This document shows positions 14,411 through 46,876 of a stretch of DNA of 64,000 nt, piece by piece. The notes beneath the pieces were generated by a model. It ran no database searches and was not told the DNA's origin. It saw only the letters and a program-made list of their open reading frames with translations. Positions within the stretch are counted from its first letter, which is position 1. Each line of letters opens with the position of its first letter. The DNA comes from Sipunculus nudus (lineage: Eukaryota; Annelida; Sipuncula; Golfingiida; Sipunculidae). The translations under genes were made by a program, and so were the position numbers. Location of the stretch: assembly GCA_026874595.1 (NCBI GenBank), contig CM049310.1, forward strand, positions 620,001-684,000, in the 5' to 3' direction.

Positions 14411-14965
14411 TTAAGCAAAATAAAGATTGTTATCAGCACAGACGTGTTTTAAGTACCTTGTATGACTATTATGCCTGCATAAGTCCACATTACAGTCCCA
14501 TGCAATAATAATGGGATTTGAATTGTAAATTTCGAGTGATTGCTGAAGCTTATTTAAGGTGTCAAGAAATTCCTCATTAACATCAGTTTTGGAACGATTA
14601 TCACACGTTAAGTATATACCAATTAATATAACACTAGAATCATCTGACAGTCTCAGAGATACTGCGCATAAGCGACTTGACCCCAGGTTTAGTGGCTGGA
14701 CACAGGCAGAGAGTGATTGGTGCCATAGTATGGCCACTCCTCCATGTAGCCGACCATAGAGTATATCTCTAGAGCTATCAATACCTGTTTGAGCTGTAAA
14801 CATATACTTATCATGAATAGAAGCTAGAAATGATTCTCTTTCCTTAATCAACCATGTCTCCTGTGAAAATGTTAAATCTGCACGATGTGCATCGATGTTT
14901 TTTGATATAATACCTTTTTATATCATTTACTATACCAGTTGGGTTGTATGATACAATTTTCAGAT
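14411..14965 (-). pseudogene. LINE APE-type endonuclease fragment
   Basis: A 146-codon frame (14851-14411) contains GRLHGGVAILWHQSL and, later, PIIIAWDCNVDLCRH. These match the GG(V)A(I)LW and GDFN-like blocks of apurinic-type LINE endonucleases, with WDCN in place of GDFN. Upstream in other frames, KIVSYNPTG (near 14960) and LTFSQETWL (near 14870) look like the N-terminal N and E catalytic blocks, now frameshifted. In an active element this enzyme nicks target DNA to prime reverse transcription. Confidence 0.7.
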
Positions 14966-15476
14966 TGTTTTTCAGATTGTTAGTTGGCATAGCAATAAAA
15001 TTAATGGCGGTTTTCATTTGTAGATTTCTTATCTGGGTACTCTCTCCTTATAAAGAATTTTCTGCACCTAATACCAGTCGGCCAAAATGCCTCATGCATT
15101 ACTTTTATCTAAATCATTAACATTTATCTTAATCTGAAACGATTTCATTAATGAATCTTCATGTGATACTTTCTCAATACCCATCACATTTACTCCTTCG
15201 TTAAGAATATAATCCTTCCCATCACTATCATCTACGTCATTACTGACTATTCACAAAGAGGTTGACAGTTCTTGGACAACCTTTTATCGTGTCGTGATCC
15301 TTCTTACCGATAACCGTCGGCTTGTTTCGTCTTATCTGTCGTCGTTTCTCATGTTTCTGAAACTGGAAACCGTCGTATTTAGTGTGGTGTGCACTTAGAT
15401 CAGTTTCAGGCAGAGAGCTTGCTCTATTTTCCGTAGAGAGTTTATTCTTATTTATAAGCCTATGGCCAGGGCCTTC

Positions 15477-16187
15477 TTAAATCACGTCACTGAGTAGCCT
15501 GGGTGAGGGTTCCTTGCTAGTATCATGAAGGGACTGACTTGATCCTACACCTTTCTTCTCGTGACTAGCGTCCCTGTAACTTTCACCTTTGATTTGTTCC
15601 TGATGCACATTCGCAATAAGGGCTGCAACTGAATCAGAAGTTTGCTCTGATCTTACTTCTACCAACTTAAGTCTCTGGTCTAATTTGTTTATCATATCTA
15701 GGACTACTAAATGTTCCAACTGTTCGGGTGCAGACCTTGGTAATCGTGCTGTTCTTGAACTTGATGTCACCCTACTTGGTTGCTCATCATGTATTTCCGT
15801 GCTATTGACTGTCCATAGCAGGGTTTTCGCCGTACAGATTTCATTTCTCTCGTAAAACCTGCTTACTACAGCACGTAAATTATCCGCTGAAGACCTATGT
15901 ATGTAGTATTGGACGTATGACAGCAGACAGTTATTGACACAGTCATATAATCCCCTTGTTTTATCTACATTAGATGTGTTTCCTTCGCTTCTTGATTTCC
16001 TTCAAGCGTTTGCTGGTTCCTCCGCATTGTTCTTGTTAACTTTGTCCTCAGTTTGCTGGCGGCCTACATATTTTTTATATACCCTTGGCCATTTTTCATT
16101 GGCACAGTCTAGGCAATACAGGTCATCATCTATATGAAGGTCTACACATTTCTTTTGCTGTTTGCACTTCGAGCATAAGCGAGCCAT
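15477..16187 (-). pseudogene. LINE ORF1 remnant (zinc-binding start plus coiled-coil-like part)
   Basis: The first frame (16187 down to 16002, 61 codons) begins MARLCSKCKQQKKC and continues with H and LYCLDC. The paired cysteines resemble a small zinc-binding fold of the kind found at the start of some LINE ORF1 proteins. A second frame (15770-15477, 97 codons) holds a leucine-rich stretch, LEHLVVLDMINKLDQRLKLV, typical of a coiled coil. The two are in different frames and the sequence between them is disrupted. Known ORF1 proteins bind element RNA; here the frame is broken. Confidence 0.5.
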
Positions 16188-17148
16188 CAGCCTATATATA
16201 TCTTCATATATGTATTTTTTATCAAATATTCTCTATTAATATCGTAATCATAACATATCTGTAGTGTATATTACCTAATATTACACCAACAACTTCATAT
16301 AAAGCGATTAGTCGCTGGGCGATAATACAAGGAATTCACGGTGGTTGCTATAGCAACCACAATAGGCCCCGATTTAAAGCTCGCGATTTGCCGAAATTCG
16401 AACAGTTCTCTAACCAACCTTGATCTGTTTGATAGTCCTTTTTCACGCACCATCTACTGTGATAAAATTTCCGTTGAAATCTTCCTCTCTCCCTTTAAAA
16501 AACTAATAATTTTGGCTCGTTTGATGCGTAGTCATGGAATCACGTCCGTTCGCATAAATCGATGACGTCAGACCAGTTTTAAACTGGACAAATATGTGCA
16601 ATATTTTCTAATGGGTGGCTGGACAGAAAGATAACAAGCCAAAGACGACCCCAACCTCGGTAAATTATGAATTTACAGGTCTTGGATAACAAGCTTTTAC
16701 ATTGGGTAATTTATATTAAATATAATTATTGATTAAATTTTGTTTTGATTTGTTGAGTTAAAGCAAATGTTCTGCAAGCTATATTTGTAGTTTTCAGCTG
16801 TTAAATTATTAACATGATCATTTTATCATTTATATATTAGTCATTTCACATAAGAGGTTAAATTACAAAATAAATATGACAGGGGTCCATCCAATGGCTT
16901 AAATGGAATATGAAATAATTTATAAAATATTCATTATTATGGACTTACAATATTTTTTGAATTGATTAAATGCCAGCTAGGTAAATATAGTTTAACCAAA
17001 GCCAGCTTAGGTGTAGATTATGATTCTGATCTGGACTCGTCCATTTTAATCAGACCACCATAGGATTGTAAACTGGGCCGATCCAGATCAAAATTTTTAT
17101 CTGGTCTGGCCCAGATTTAAATTGGACCAGATTCTTATCTGGGCCTCG

Positions 17149-17170
17149 ACATATATATACATATACATAT

Positions 17171-17237
<67 letters not shown>
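17149..17237. repeat. (AT)n microsatellite
   Basis: An almost pure AT run with a few ACAT interruptions at both edges. It abuts the right end of TIR element copy C. Confidence 0.9.
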
Positions 17238-17885
17238 TGCGCTTATCTCGCCAGCTAACATGCAGTGATTAATGTTCTTTTTTTTTCTGGCTTTGCTGCA
17301 TTGAGGTCAGCAGCCAGCAGTACCTAGGCCCACTCAGGCTTTCAGCTGATGTCCTTAAACAAGAGCGGGTAGCTGACATAGCTGGTTTCTTCCACAGATC
17401 GAAGCTTTAACATAAAGACACTGGGATTTCTGAAGACTGAGCATTATTTCGGGCAACGCGTGGGTGAGTGACTTTTTTCCAGTGTTATGTATGTGTGCAG
17501 TGAAAGAGCAAAATCTAAAAATATAATATTTCATTGACCGGTTATAATAATGATGAAGTAGCTCAACTAGCTCTCATAATTTGTTTACTGCCCAGTAAAA
17601 TGATCCCAGTGCCAGCAGGGATAGAGCGTAGGGCTGTTCCTTGTGTTTACGTGATAACTCAGGCCTAAGTACTGCGTGTCGCATTGAATATTGTATCTAA
17701 CACCATCGTCGGTTTATCAACTAGCTGTTTAAATAACATACTAACAATATGAAATGTTAAGACGTATGCTATGAGTGTAATCTTATGTTGATATGATGGT
17801 TGAGGTACATTTTTATTATGGTCAACTTGTATTATACTGGTGTAATTGAAATTACTACACGGTTTAAGCTTTATTAATACAGTCA
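17238..17885. other. Spacer upstream of minisatellite, no gene recognised
   Basis: Single-copy-looking sequence with moderate GC at 17290-17470. A GGTGAGTGA string at about 17462 would fit a splice donor and could end an untranslated first exon of the downstream P450. That link is only a guess. Confidence 0.3.
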
Positions 17886-18591
17886 TAAGTCAGAGCCTAT
17901 CAATTAGGATCCAGATTAATACAGTCATAAGTCCAGAGCCTGTCCGTGAGAATCCAGATTAATACAGTCATAAGTCAGAGCCTGTCCGTGAGGATCCAGA
18001 TTAATACAGTCATAAGTCAGAGCCTATCAATGAGGATCCAGATTAATACAGTCATAAGTCCAGAGCCTGTCCGTGAGGATCCAGATTAATACAGTCATAG
18101 GTCAGAGCCTGTCCGTGAGGATCCAGATTAATACTGTCATAAGTCAGAGCCTGTCCGTGAGGATCCAGATTAATACAGTCATAAGTCAGAGCCTGTCCAT
18201 GAGGATCCAGACTAATACAGTCATAAGTCCAGAGCCTATCCGTGAGGATCCAGATTAATACAGTCATTAGTCAGAGCCTGTCCATGATGATCCAGATTAA
18301 AACAGTCATAAGTCAGGACCTGTCCGTGAGGATCCAGACTAATACAGTCATAAGTCAGAGCCTGTCCGTGAGGATCCAGATTAATACAGTCATAAGCCAG
18401 AGCCTATCCGTGAGGATCCAGATTAATACAGTCATAAGTCAGAGCCTGTCCGTAAGGATCCCGATTAATACAGTCATAAGCCAGAGCCTATCCATGAGGA
18501 TCCAGATTAATACAGTCATAAGTCAGAGCCTGTCCGTGAGGAGCCAAATTAATACAGTCATAAGTCAGAGCCTGTCCGTGAGGATCCAGAA
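17886..18591. repeat. 42-bp minisatellite, about 17 copies
   Basis: The unit contains GATTAATACAGTCATAAG followed by CAGAGCCTGTCCGTGAGGAT, with some 43-bp units carrying an extra C (GTCCAGAG). Being 42 bp it leaves open frames on both strands, which I regard as a by-product. It ends about 0.9 kb before the P450 start codon, so length changes could affect the promoter region. Confidence 0.93.
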
Positions 18592-19514
18592 CGGTCTAAC
18601 ATACACCCTTTTCTTTCTCTGTGCCTATCTGTCGCTCTTTCTATATATAGGGATAGTTTTCAGTGGATCTTTTTAACATTCCACAATTCTAACCAAATTT
18701 CCTATTGTTTCATAGAATGTTTTGTCGCTGTATATTTCAAAATGCCAGATAAAATGTAAGCCATAATCAGTATAGCCATATTCTAATTGGTGATTTTTAG
18801 TTTTATCTTTTGAGCTTCAATTTCGACAGCAGTTTTGACTTTGTAACAGGACTTACAGGAGTTGACAGTGCTCATAAAAAGAAACCGATTAATCTCATAC
18901 GAGAGTTTATATTCTGATTTGTCTGTGTAAATAAGTCTGTATAAAGATCCCAGATGGATATATTTAAACTGATATCTACATATATGTTACACTTTATCAA
19001 ATTAAAATATTAAATTTTAAAAGTAATATATTTAGATTTAACATGTGGGCATCTATACCAATAGATATGCATTAATATAAAATACATTCCCGTACTCGTC
19101 TGATCCGGTAAAAGAAAAAACAAAGACAAAACGATTAACAGACATGAGTGAAACTATAGCCCCTCCTCAAACATATGGTAGGTAGAAGTGTGATGTTTAA
19201 GGCGTTGGATTCCACGCAGGAGGTACCGAGTTGTAACCCCATCCGTCAAATGAAGAACGGAAAATCACAATATTCAGAATAGAGCCCCATCCTTAGTGCT
19301 TGTTAAAGTGCACGGTGTGACTTCTGGATTGTTATTAGCCCGATAAAAAAAGTGAAATCCAAACAGCTTCATAGTTTATAATCGTTTGGTAACATCGTCA
19401 TTGCACACATAGTACCATGGACAATAACGTTATGTTTTACAGAGCCAACCGGACCGAACATTTTGGCTGTGATATATCCTTTTGTTCTTAATTCCTTCAA
19501 TTCATGTTTTTCAG
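18592..19514. other. P450 5' flank / putative 5'-UTR intron
   Basis: AT-rich sequence with no repeat or gene that I recognise. It ends in a strong splice acceptor: a pyrimidine-rich stretch with TTTTTCAG ending at 19514, 18 bases before the P450 ATG. This suggests an untranslated upstream exon whose donor I could not place. Confidence 0.4.
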
Positions 19515-19532
19515 GCATCAATCAGTGGCGCC

Positions 19533-39576
<20,044 letters not shown>

Positions 39577-39950
39577 AAAACACGAAGTTTATTCAAGGCA
39601 GCAGATAAGGCAAAGGACTGTCACTTAAACTGAAATTCTGAATGAGGCTATCTAGTACCCATTGAGGAAAATGAAGGACTCTTAAACCGAGAAATCGTGG
39701 GGTAAATTGGTGTATAAATAAGTTCATGTTCATTTTATTTTGTCATTGTTGCTTTAATATGTATCTATATGTTACATTGTCATTGAAATTGACTTACTAC
39801 ATTATTTTCTTTTGTGTTTGTAATATCAATTTATCATGTGTATGTATAGGTTGTAGTTTACAGAGAAGGAAATGAGGATTATGTCTGTGACGTAGTTCAC
39901 TTGCAGAAATTCTTTAAGAGAGAATAAAATAAATCTATACAGAGTCAACA
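39577..39950 (+). terminator. P450 3' UTR with tandem polyadenylation signals
   Basis: Two overlapping AATAAA hexamers lie at 39923-39928 and 39928-39933, about 350 bases after the stop codon. No other gene intervenes. The transcript end is inferred at roughly 39945-39955. Confidence 0.6.
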
Positions 39951-41091
39951 CATCCTAGAGGGGCTAAATAAGCTAACTCTGCTTTTATATAAAAAGATGC
40001 TTTTCACAAACATTATATCAAAATGACTGCTTTCATTTTCACTCATTTTTTATCTTAATGTTTTCGAATTAATGATTTTTAAAGATCTGATGGAATATAG
40101 GAAAAAAATAGCAAACATATGAATCTTGTTTGTTCATGTGATTGTTTTTGACTGCTCTCTTCATTAAAATGCCATTGCAGATTATTTTTTTGTGCAGGAG
40201 AAAATCATCTGAGACAGCGACTTTTAAATCGTTCTGTTCTTTATTCCCGATATACCCTTATATAAAGTGTCCGGCGATTAACTGTGGATACTGCGTCTTC
40301 TTATAAAACATGAATTGCAGTTCTAGAGTAAAGTCTCTTCTCATGTGCATTTCTTATTCGACCAATTTGCAACAACTAGATTCGCAGCTAGCAATGACAA
40401 TGGGGGTCACAGGCTTTTCTTTATAAACTAGCAGGCTTGACACAAGGCATATTTTAATTCCAGATAAAATTGTCAGTTCAAACAGTTCACGTGGCGGTAC
40501 ATTTCCAATTCAAAGGATTGCTTCACACGTTTTCAAATACTTCCTGGTAATTTTCTACAGTAATATTTTACGAGATCAAAACCATCATTCTGACTTCCTC
40601 CATGAGAGTAGCCAAGACTAGTCCACATGGAGCGCTCCATGTTTTTTGTTAAACAGACCAACGTGTCTGCCGTTGTGTTCATTAAGACAAAATTTACATG
40701 TCTTGCATTTGAAAAAGATTAAAACAACATGTTCTTTTACATACATGATATGATCAGGTGTCAATCCACTTCCTGTTTTCAAGACAAAAGACCAATATAT
40801 CTGAGTAAGAATTGCAAAATTAACATTCATTAATTTTTTTGTCAGCAAAGAAACATGCAGCATTTATGTGTATGTCAGTAATGAAGAGTCAAATATTTCT
40901 TTTAGAATAGTGTAAGTTCATAGGTATATCTGATCTGTTATTTTCAATGTCATCTGTCAAAGTTACAAATTTTGTTTATAACATCATGATTTATTAACCT
41001 TCTGATCAAACATTCAGAATGTTAATTAATGCAGCTCTTATTTTTTATGCAGCGAACAAGATTCTGACATTATATTTGTCCAGCTGACATT
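39951..41091. other. Spacer after the P450, no gene recognised
   Basis: AT-rich sequence. An 81-codon minus frame at 40618-40863 has cysteines but no recognisable domain and no supporting context, so I do not call it a gene. Confidence 0.4.
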
Positions 41092-44000
41092 ATATCTGTT
41101 ATAGGACACCTGTCAGAGGAGCTGACCAGGTTTATATCTATTAGACACCTGTCAGAGGAGCTGACCAGGTTTATATCTGTAAGACACCTGTCAGAGGAAC
41201 TGACCAGGTTTATATCTGTTAGACACCTGTCAGAGGAGCTGTCCAGGTTTATATCTGTTAGACACCTGTCAGAGGAGCTGTCCAGGTTTATATCTGTTAT
41301 AGGACACCTGTCAGAGGGGCTGACAAGGTTTATATATGTTATAGGACACCTGTCAGAGGAGCTGACAAGGTTTATATCAGTTAGACACCTGTCAGAGGAC
41401 CTTACCAGGTTTATATCTGTTAGACACCTGTCAGAGGAGCTGACCAGGTTTATATCTGTTTGACACCTGTCAGAGGAGCTGCCCAGGTTTATATCTGTTA
41501 GGACACCTGTCAGAGGAGCTGACCAGGTTTATATCTGTTAGGACACCTGTCAGAGGAGCTGACCAGGTTTATATCTGTTAGACACCTGTCAGAGGAGCTG
41601 ACCAGGTTTTTATCTGTTAGACACCTGTCAGAGGAGCTGACCAGGTTTATATCTGTTAGACACCTGTCAGAGGAGCTGACCAGGTTTATATCTGTTAGAC
41701 ACCTGTCAGAGGAGCTGACCAGGTTTATATCTGTGAGACACCTGTCAGAGGAGCTGACCAGGTTTATATCTGTGAGACACCTGTCAGAGGAGCTGACCAG
41801 GTTTATATCTGTTAGGACACCTGTCAGAGGAGCTGACCAGGTTTATATCTGTTAGGACACCTGTCAGAGGAGCTGACCAGGTTAATATCTATTAGACACC
41901 TGTCAAAGGAGCTGACCAGGTTTATATCTGTTAGACACCTGTCAGAGGAACTGACCAGGTTTATATCTGTTAGACACCTGTCAGAGGAGCTGACCAGGTT
42001 TATATCTGTTAGACACCTGTCAGAGGAGCTGTCCAGGTTTATATCTGTTATAGGACACCTGTCAGAGGGGCTGACAAGGTTTATATCTGTTATAGGACAC
42101 CTGTCAGAGGAGCTGACAAGGTTTATATCAGTTAGACACCTGTCAGAGGACCTTACCAGGTTTATATCTGTTAGACACCTGTCAGAGGAGCTGACCAGGT
42201 TTATATCTGTTAGACACCTGTCAGAGGAGCTGACCAGGTTTATATCTGTTAGGACACCTGGCAGAGGAGCTGACCAGGTTTATATCTGTTAGGACACCTG
42301 TCAGAGGAGCTGACCAGGTTTATATCTGTTAGACACCTGTCAGAGGAGCTGACCAGGTTTTTATCTGTTAGACACCTGTCTGAGGAGCTGCCCAGGTTTA
42401 TATCTGTTAGACACCTGTCAGAGGAGCTGACCAGGTTTATATCTGTTAGACACCTGTCAGAGGAGCTGACCAGGTTTATATCTGTGAGACACCTGTCAGA
42501 GGAGCTGACCAGGTTTATATCTGTGAGACACCTGTCAGAGGAGCTGACCAGGTTTATATCTGTTAGGACACCTGTCAGAGAAGCTGACCAGGTTTATATC
42601 TGTTAGGACACCTGTCAGAGGAGCTGACCAGGTTTATATCTGTCATAGGACACCTGTCAGAGGAGCTGACCAGGTTTATATCTGTTATAGGACACCTGTC
42701 AGAGGAGCTGACCAGGTTTATATCTGTTATAGGACACCTGTCAGAGGAGCTGACCAGGTTTATATCTTTTAGACACCTGTCAGAGGAGCTGACCAGGATT
42801 ATATCTGTTAGACACCTGTCAGAGGAGCTGACCAGGTTTATATGTGTTAGACACCTGTTAGAGGAGCTGACCAGGTTTATATCTGTTATAGGACACCTGT
42901 CAGAGGAGCTGACCAGGTTTATATCTGTTATAGGACACCTGTCAGAGGAGCTGACCAGGTTTATATCTGTTAGACACCTGTCAGAGGAGCTGATCAGGTT
43001 TATATCTGTTAGACACCTGTCAGAGGAGCTGACCAGGATTATACTCGTTAGACACCTGTCAGAGGAGCTGACCAGGATTATATCTGTTAGACACCTGTCA
43101 GAGGAGCTGACCAGGATTATATCTTTTATAGGACACCTGTCAGAGGAGCTGACCAGGTTTTTATCTATTAGACACCTGTCAGAGGAGCTGATCAGGTTTA
43201 TATCTGTTATAGGACACCTGTCAGAGGAGCTGACCAGGTTTATATCTGTTATAGGACACCTGTCAGAGGAGCTGACCAGGTTTATATCTGTTATGACACC
43301 TGTCAGAGGAGCTGACCAGGTTTATATCTGTTATAGGACACCTGTCAGAGGAGCTGACAAGGTTTATATCTGTTAGACACCTGTCAGAGGAGCTGACCAG
43401 GTTTATATCTGTTATAGGACACCTGCCAGAAGAGCTGACCAGGTTTATATCTGTTATAGGACACCTGCCAGAGGAGCTGACCAGGTTTATATCTGTTATA
43501 GGACACCTGTCAGAGGAGCTGACCAGGTTTATATCTGTTAGGACACCTGTCAGAGGAGCTGACCAGGTTTATATCTTTTATGACACCTGTCAGAGGAGCT
43601 GACCAGGTTTATATCTGTTAGGACACCTGTCAGAGAAGCTGACCAGGTTTATATCTGTTAGGACACCTGTCAGAGGAGCTGACCAGGTTTATATCTGTTA
43701 GGACACCTGTCAAAGGAGCTGACCAGGTTTATATCTGTTATAGGACACCTGTCAGAGGAGCTGACCAGGTTTATATCTGTTATAGGACTTCTGTCAGAGG
43801 AGCTGACCAGGTTTATATCTGTTATAGGACACCTGTCAGAGGAGCTGACAAGGTTTATATCTGTGAGACACCTGTCAGAGGAGCTGACCAGGTTTATATC
43901 TGTTATAGGACACCTGCCAGAGGAGCTGACCAGGTTTATATCTGTTATAGGACACCTGTCAGAGGAGCTGACCAGGTTTATATCTGTTATAGGACACCTG

Positions 44001-44955
44001 TCAGAGGAGCTGACCAGGTTTATATCTGTTAGGACACCTGTCAGAGGAGCTGACCAGGTTTATATCTGTTAGTACACCTGTCAGAGGAGCTGACCAGGTT
44101 TATATCTGTTAGGACACCTGTCAGAGAAGCTGACCAGGTTTATATCTGTTAGGACACCTGTCAGAGGAGCTGACCAGGTTTATATCTGTTAGGACACCTG
44201 TCAGATGAGCTGACCAGGTTTATATCTGTTATAGGACACCTGTCAGAGGAGCTGACCAGGTTTATATCTGTTATAGGACACCTGTCAGAGGAGCTGACCA
44301 TGTTTATATCTGTCAGACACCTGTCAGAGGAGCTGACCAGGTTTATATCTGTTATAGGACACCTGTCAGGGGAGCCGACCAGGTTTATATCTGTTATAGG
44401 ACACCTGTCAGAGGAGCTGACCAGGTTTATATCTGTTATAGGACACCTGTCAGAGGAGCTGACCAGGTTTATATCTGTCAGACACCTGTCAGAGGAGCTG
44501 ACCAGGTTTATATCTGTTATAGGACACCTGTCAGGGGAGCTGACCAGGTTTATATCTGTTAGGACACCTGTCAGAGGAGCTGACCAGGTTTATATCTGTT
44601 AGGACACCTGTCAGAGGAGCTGACCAGGTTTATATCTGGTAGGACACCTTTCAGAGAAGCTGACCAGGTTTATATCTGTTAGGACACCTGTCAGAGGAGC
44701 TGACCAGGTTTATATGTGTTAGACACCTGTCAGAGGAGCTGACCAGGTTTATGTCTGTTAGGACACCTGTCAGAGGAGCTGACCAGGTTTATATCTGTTA
44801 TAGGACACCTGTCAGAGGAGCAGACCAGGTTTATATCTGTTAGGACACCTGTCAGAGGAGCTGACCAGGTTTATATCTGTTAGACACCTGTCAGGGGAGC
44901 TGACCAGGTTTATATCTGTTAGACACCTGTCAGAGGAGCTGACCAGGTTTACTTC
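41092..44955. repeat. 38/39/42-bp minisatellite, about 98 copies
   Basis: The unit holds ACACCTGTCAGAGGAGCTGA then CCAGGTTTATATCTGTTA. Units end GTTAGACAC (38 bp), GTTAGGACAC (39 bp) or GTTATAGGACAC (42 bp), and the three lengths are interspersed. A block from about 41100 to 41800 recurs at about 41895-42560 with the same order of variants, showing a segmental duplication of roughly 0.8 kb within the array. Confidence 0.95.
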
Positions 44956-45160
44956 TAACCAGTTATTTTCTTGGTCAAATGTCAAGGTCATTCAGAAATC
45001 ATGAATCAGTAACAGTATAAAAAATGAAATATACAGCACTGTTTACATTATCAAATAATGTTTCTTTTTTCATTTATTCAATGTGTTGTTCAGGTGTCTC
45101 ATTGATTTTTTGTTCACATCAGGGTTGAGGGTCACAAAAAATGATGGCATAATTGTTATA

Positions 45161-46137
45161 ATTAATTTGCCCCTCTTTTTTATTATAGGTAAGCATCTAT
45201 AATTTTTAATTTGCCCCTCTTATTTATTATAGGTATTCATCTATATTTTATAATTTGCCCCTCTTATTTATTATAGGTAAGCATCTATAATTTATAATTT
45301 GATATAATTTTTTAATTTGCCCCTCTTATTTATTATAGGTATATGCATTTATAATTTAGAATTTGCCCCTCTTATTTGTTATAGGTATATGCATCTATAA
45401 TTTATAATTTGCCCCTCTTATTCATTATAGGTAAGCATCTATAATTTATAATTTGCCCCTCTTGTTTATTATAGGTTAGCATCTATAATTTATAATTTGC
45501 CCCTTTTATTCATTACAGGTAAGCATCTATAATTTATAATTTGCCCTCTTATTTATTATTGGTATGCATCTTTAATTTATGATTTGCCCCTCTTATTTGT
45601 TATAGGTAAGCATCTATAATTTATAATTTGCCCCTCTTATTTGTTATAGGTATATGGATCTATTATTTATAATTTGTCCCTCTTATTTATTATAGGTATA
45701 TGTATCTATAATTTATAATTTGCCCCTCTTTTTTATTATAGGTAAGCATCTATAATTTATAATTTGCCCCTCTTATTCATTAAAGGTAAGCATCCATCAT
45801 TTATAATTTGCCCCTCTTATTTATTATAGGTAAGCATCTATAATTTATAATTTGCCCCTCTTATTTATTACAGGTAAGCATCTATAATTTATAATTTGCC
45901 CCTCTTATTTATTTTTGGTATGCATCTATAATTTATAATTTGCCCCTCTTATTTATTATAGGTAAGCATCTATCATTTATAATTTGCCCCTCTTATTTAT
46001 TATAGGTATATGCATCTATAATTTATAATTTGCCCCTATTATTTATTATAGGTATGCATCTATAATTTATTATTTGCCCCTATTATTTATTATAGGTATA
46101 TGCATCTATAATTTATAATTTGCCCCTCTTATTTATA
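45161..46137. repeat. About 42-46-bp minisatellite, about 22 copies
   Basis: The unit holds ATTTGCCCCTCTTATTTATT then ATAGGTAAGCATCTATAATT TATA, with GTATATGC and GTATGC variants. The tract CCCCTCTTATTTATTATAG|GTAAGC places a pyrimidine-rich acceptor-like sequence directly against a donor-like sequence. Confidence 0.95.
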
Positions 46138-46150
46138 GATGTGGCTTGAA

Positions 46151-46868
46151 CAGGGTTGGGGCCAGAAACTTGTACCTGTACCTGTACTTAGGCAACACAA
46201 TTCAGAGTACCCGTACCTGTACCTTTACCTGTCTGTTATGAGTAGGAAGTACCTTGTACCTGTACCTGTATCTGGAACTCAAATACCTTTACCTGGTATA
46301 AGTTTCTCCAAGGTACAAATTTGATACTGATACTTGAAATAGACACCATGTACTAAGCTTTTACCCCTGCCAGGTCAGTTCGCTATCTTAGGCAGGGGTA
46401 ATTACAAAGCATTCATCCCTTCTGCCTTTGTATCTAGCTACCTTTAAACCATTACTCCGAAGCTCAAAACTTGATTTGAAATATAGACATTTTATGAAAG
46501 TTTTATATTTCTGTATTAATAAATTTGTAAACTTTATCAGCTTCGTTCGTTTATCACACTTAGCAAAAGGCAATCCTTTTACATTTGCCAGGCCTTATTT
46601 TTTTCCTAATTACATAGGAAGTGATCATTTAATACTTTTTAATGATATATTCTGCCTTTCTATTATAACGTATTATTGCATATCTAGATTAATTTAATGC
46701 AATTATCATTAGTTCGTATATCTTTAAAATGTTCCTGTACCTGTACCTATGTACTTTCTAAAGTACCTGTACCTTTTACTTAACACAAATGCTGTATCTG
46801 TACCTAACCATTTCGCAATTACCTGTACCTGTACCTAGGTATGTCACATGTATCTGGCCCAAACCCTG
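46151..46868. mobile_element. Non-autonomous hAT element (718 bp) with 8-bp TSD
   Basis: The left end is CAGGGTTGGGGCCAGAAACT; the right end is the inverse of CAGGGTTTGGGCCAGATACA. Both are flanked by the perfect 8-bp duplication GGCTTGAA (46143-46150 and 46869-46876). CAGGG-type TIRs with 8-bp target duplications are diagnostic of hAT. Subterminal regions carry many GTACCTGTACCT hexamer repeats on both sides, in direct orientation. No transposase frame is present, so it would depend on an enzyme supplied elsewhere. Confidence 0.88.
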
Positions 46869-46876
46869 GGCTTGAA

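Larger units (their letters stand above)
12283..16565 (-). mobile_element. Degenerate non-LTR retrotransposon (CR1/L2/Jockey-like), nested
   Basis: Minus-strand remnants lie in the usual LINE order: a cysteine-rich ORF1 start (about 16187), a coiled-coil-like ORF1 segment (15477-15770), an APE-type endonuclease (14411-14965) and a reverse transcriptase (12389-14202). The 3' end on the minus strand carries an AATAAA near 12295. There is no long poly-A tail. Frames are broken in several places, so it cannot move by itself. The spacing between endonuclease and RT is short compared with full-length elements, which suggests an internal deletion. The clade is assigned by general resemblance only. 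Confidence 0.8.
12198..17148 (-). mobile_element. TIR element, copy C, split by a LINE
   Basis: The left terminus is at 12198-12280 (AGATTAGAATCTGGCCC). The right part, about 16566-17148, is the reverse complement of 9678-10340 in copy A. It includes the terminal GGACCAGATTCTTATCTGGG block and an internal AATGGGTGGCTGGACAG segment that matches 10320-10335 inverted. Between the two parts lies a 4.3-kb LINE, so copy C is older than that insertion. The right end abuts a long (AT)n run, just as copy A abuts (TG)n. Confidence 0.65.

Noticed and set aside
12285-16565. Host gene encoding an endonuclease/reverse transcriptase
   Set aside because: Motif order is that of a LINE, frames are broken, and the segment is nested inside another mobile element.
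19482-19532. Upstream extension of the P450 start to about 19482
   Set aside because: There is no ATG in frame before 19533, and the extension crosses a strong splice acceptor (TTTTTCAG ending at 19514).
40618-40863. Small cysteine-containing protein on the minus strand
   Set aside because: 81 codons with no recognisable cysteine spacing, no signal peptide and no neighbouring exon or regulatory support.
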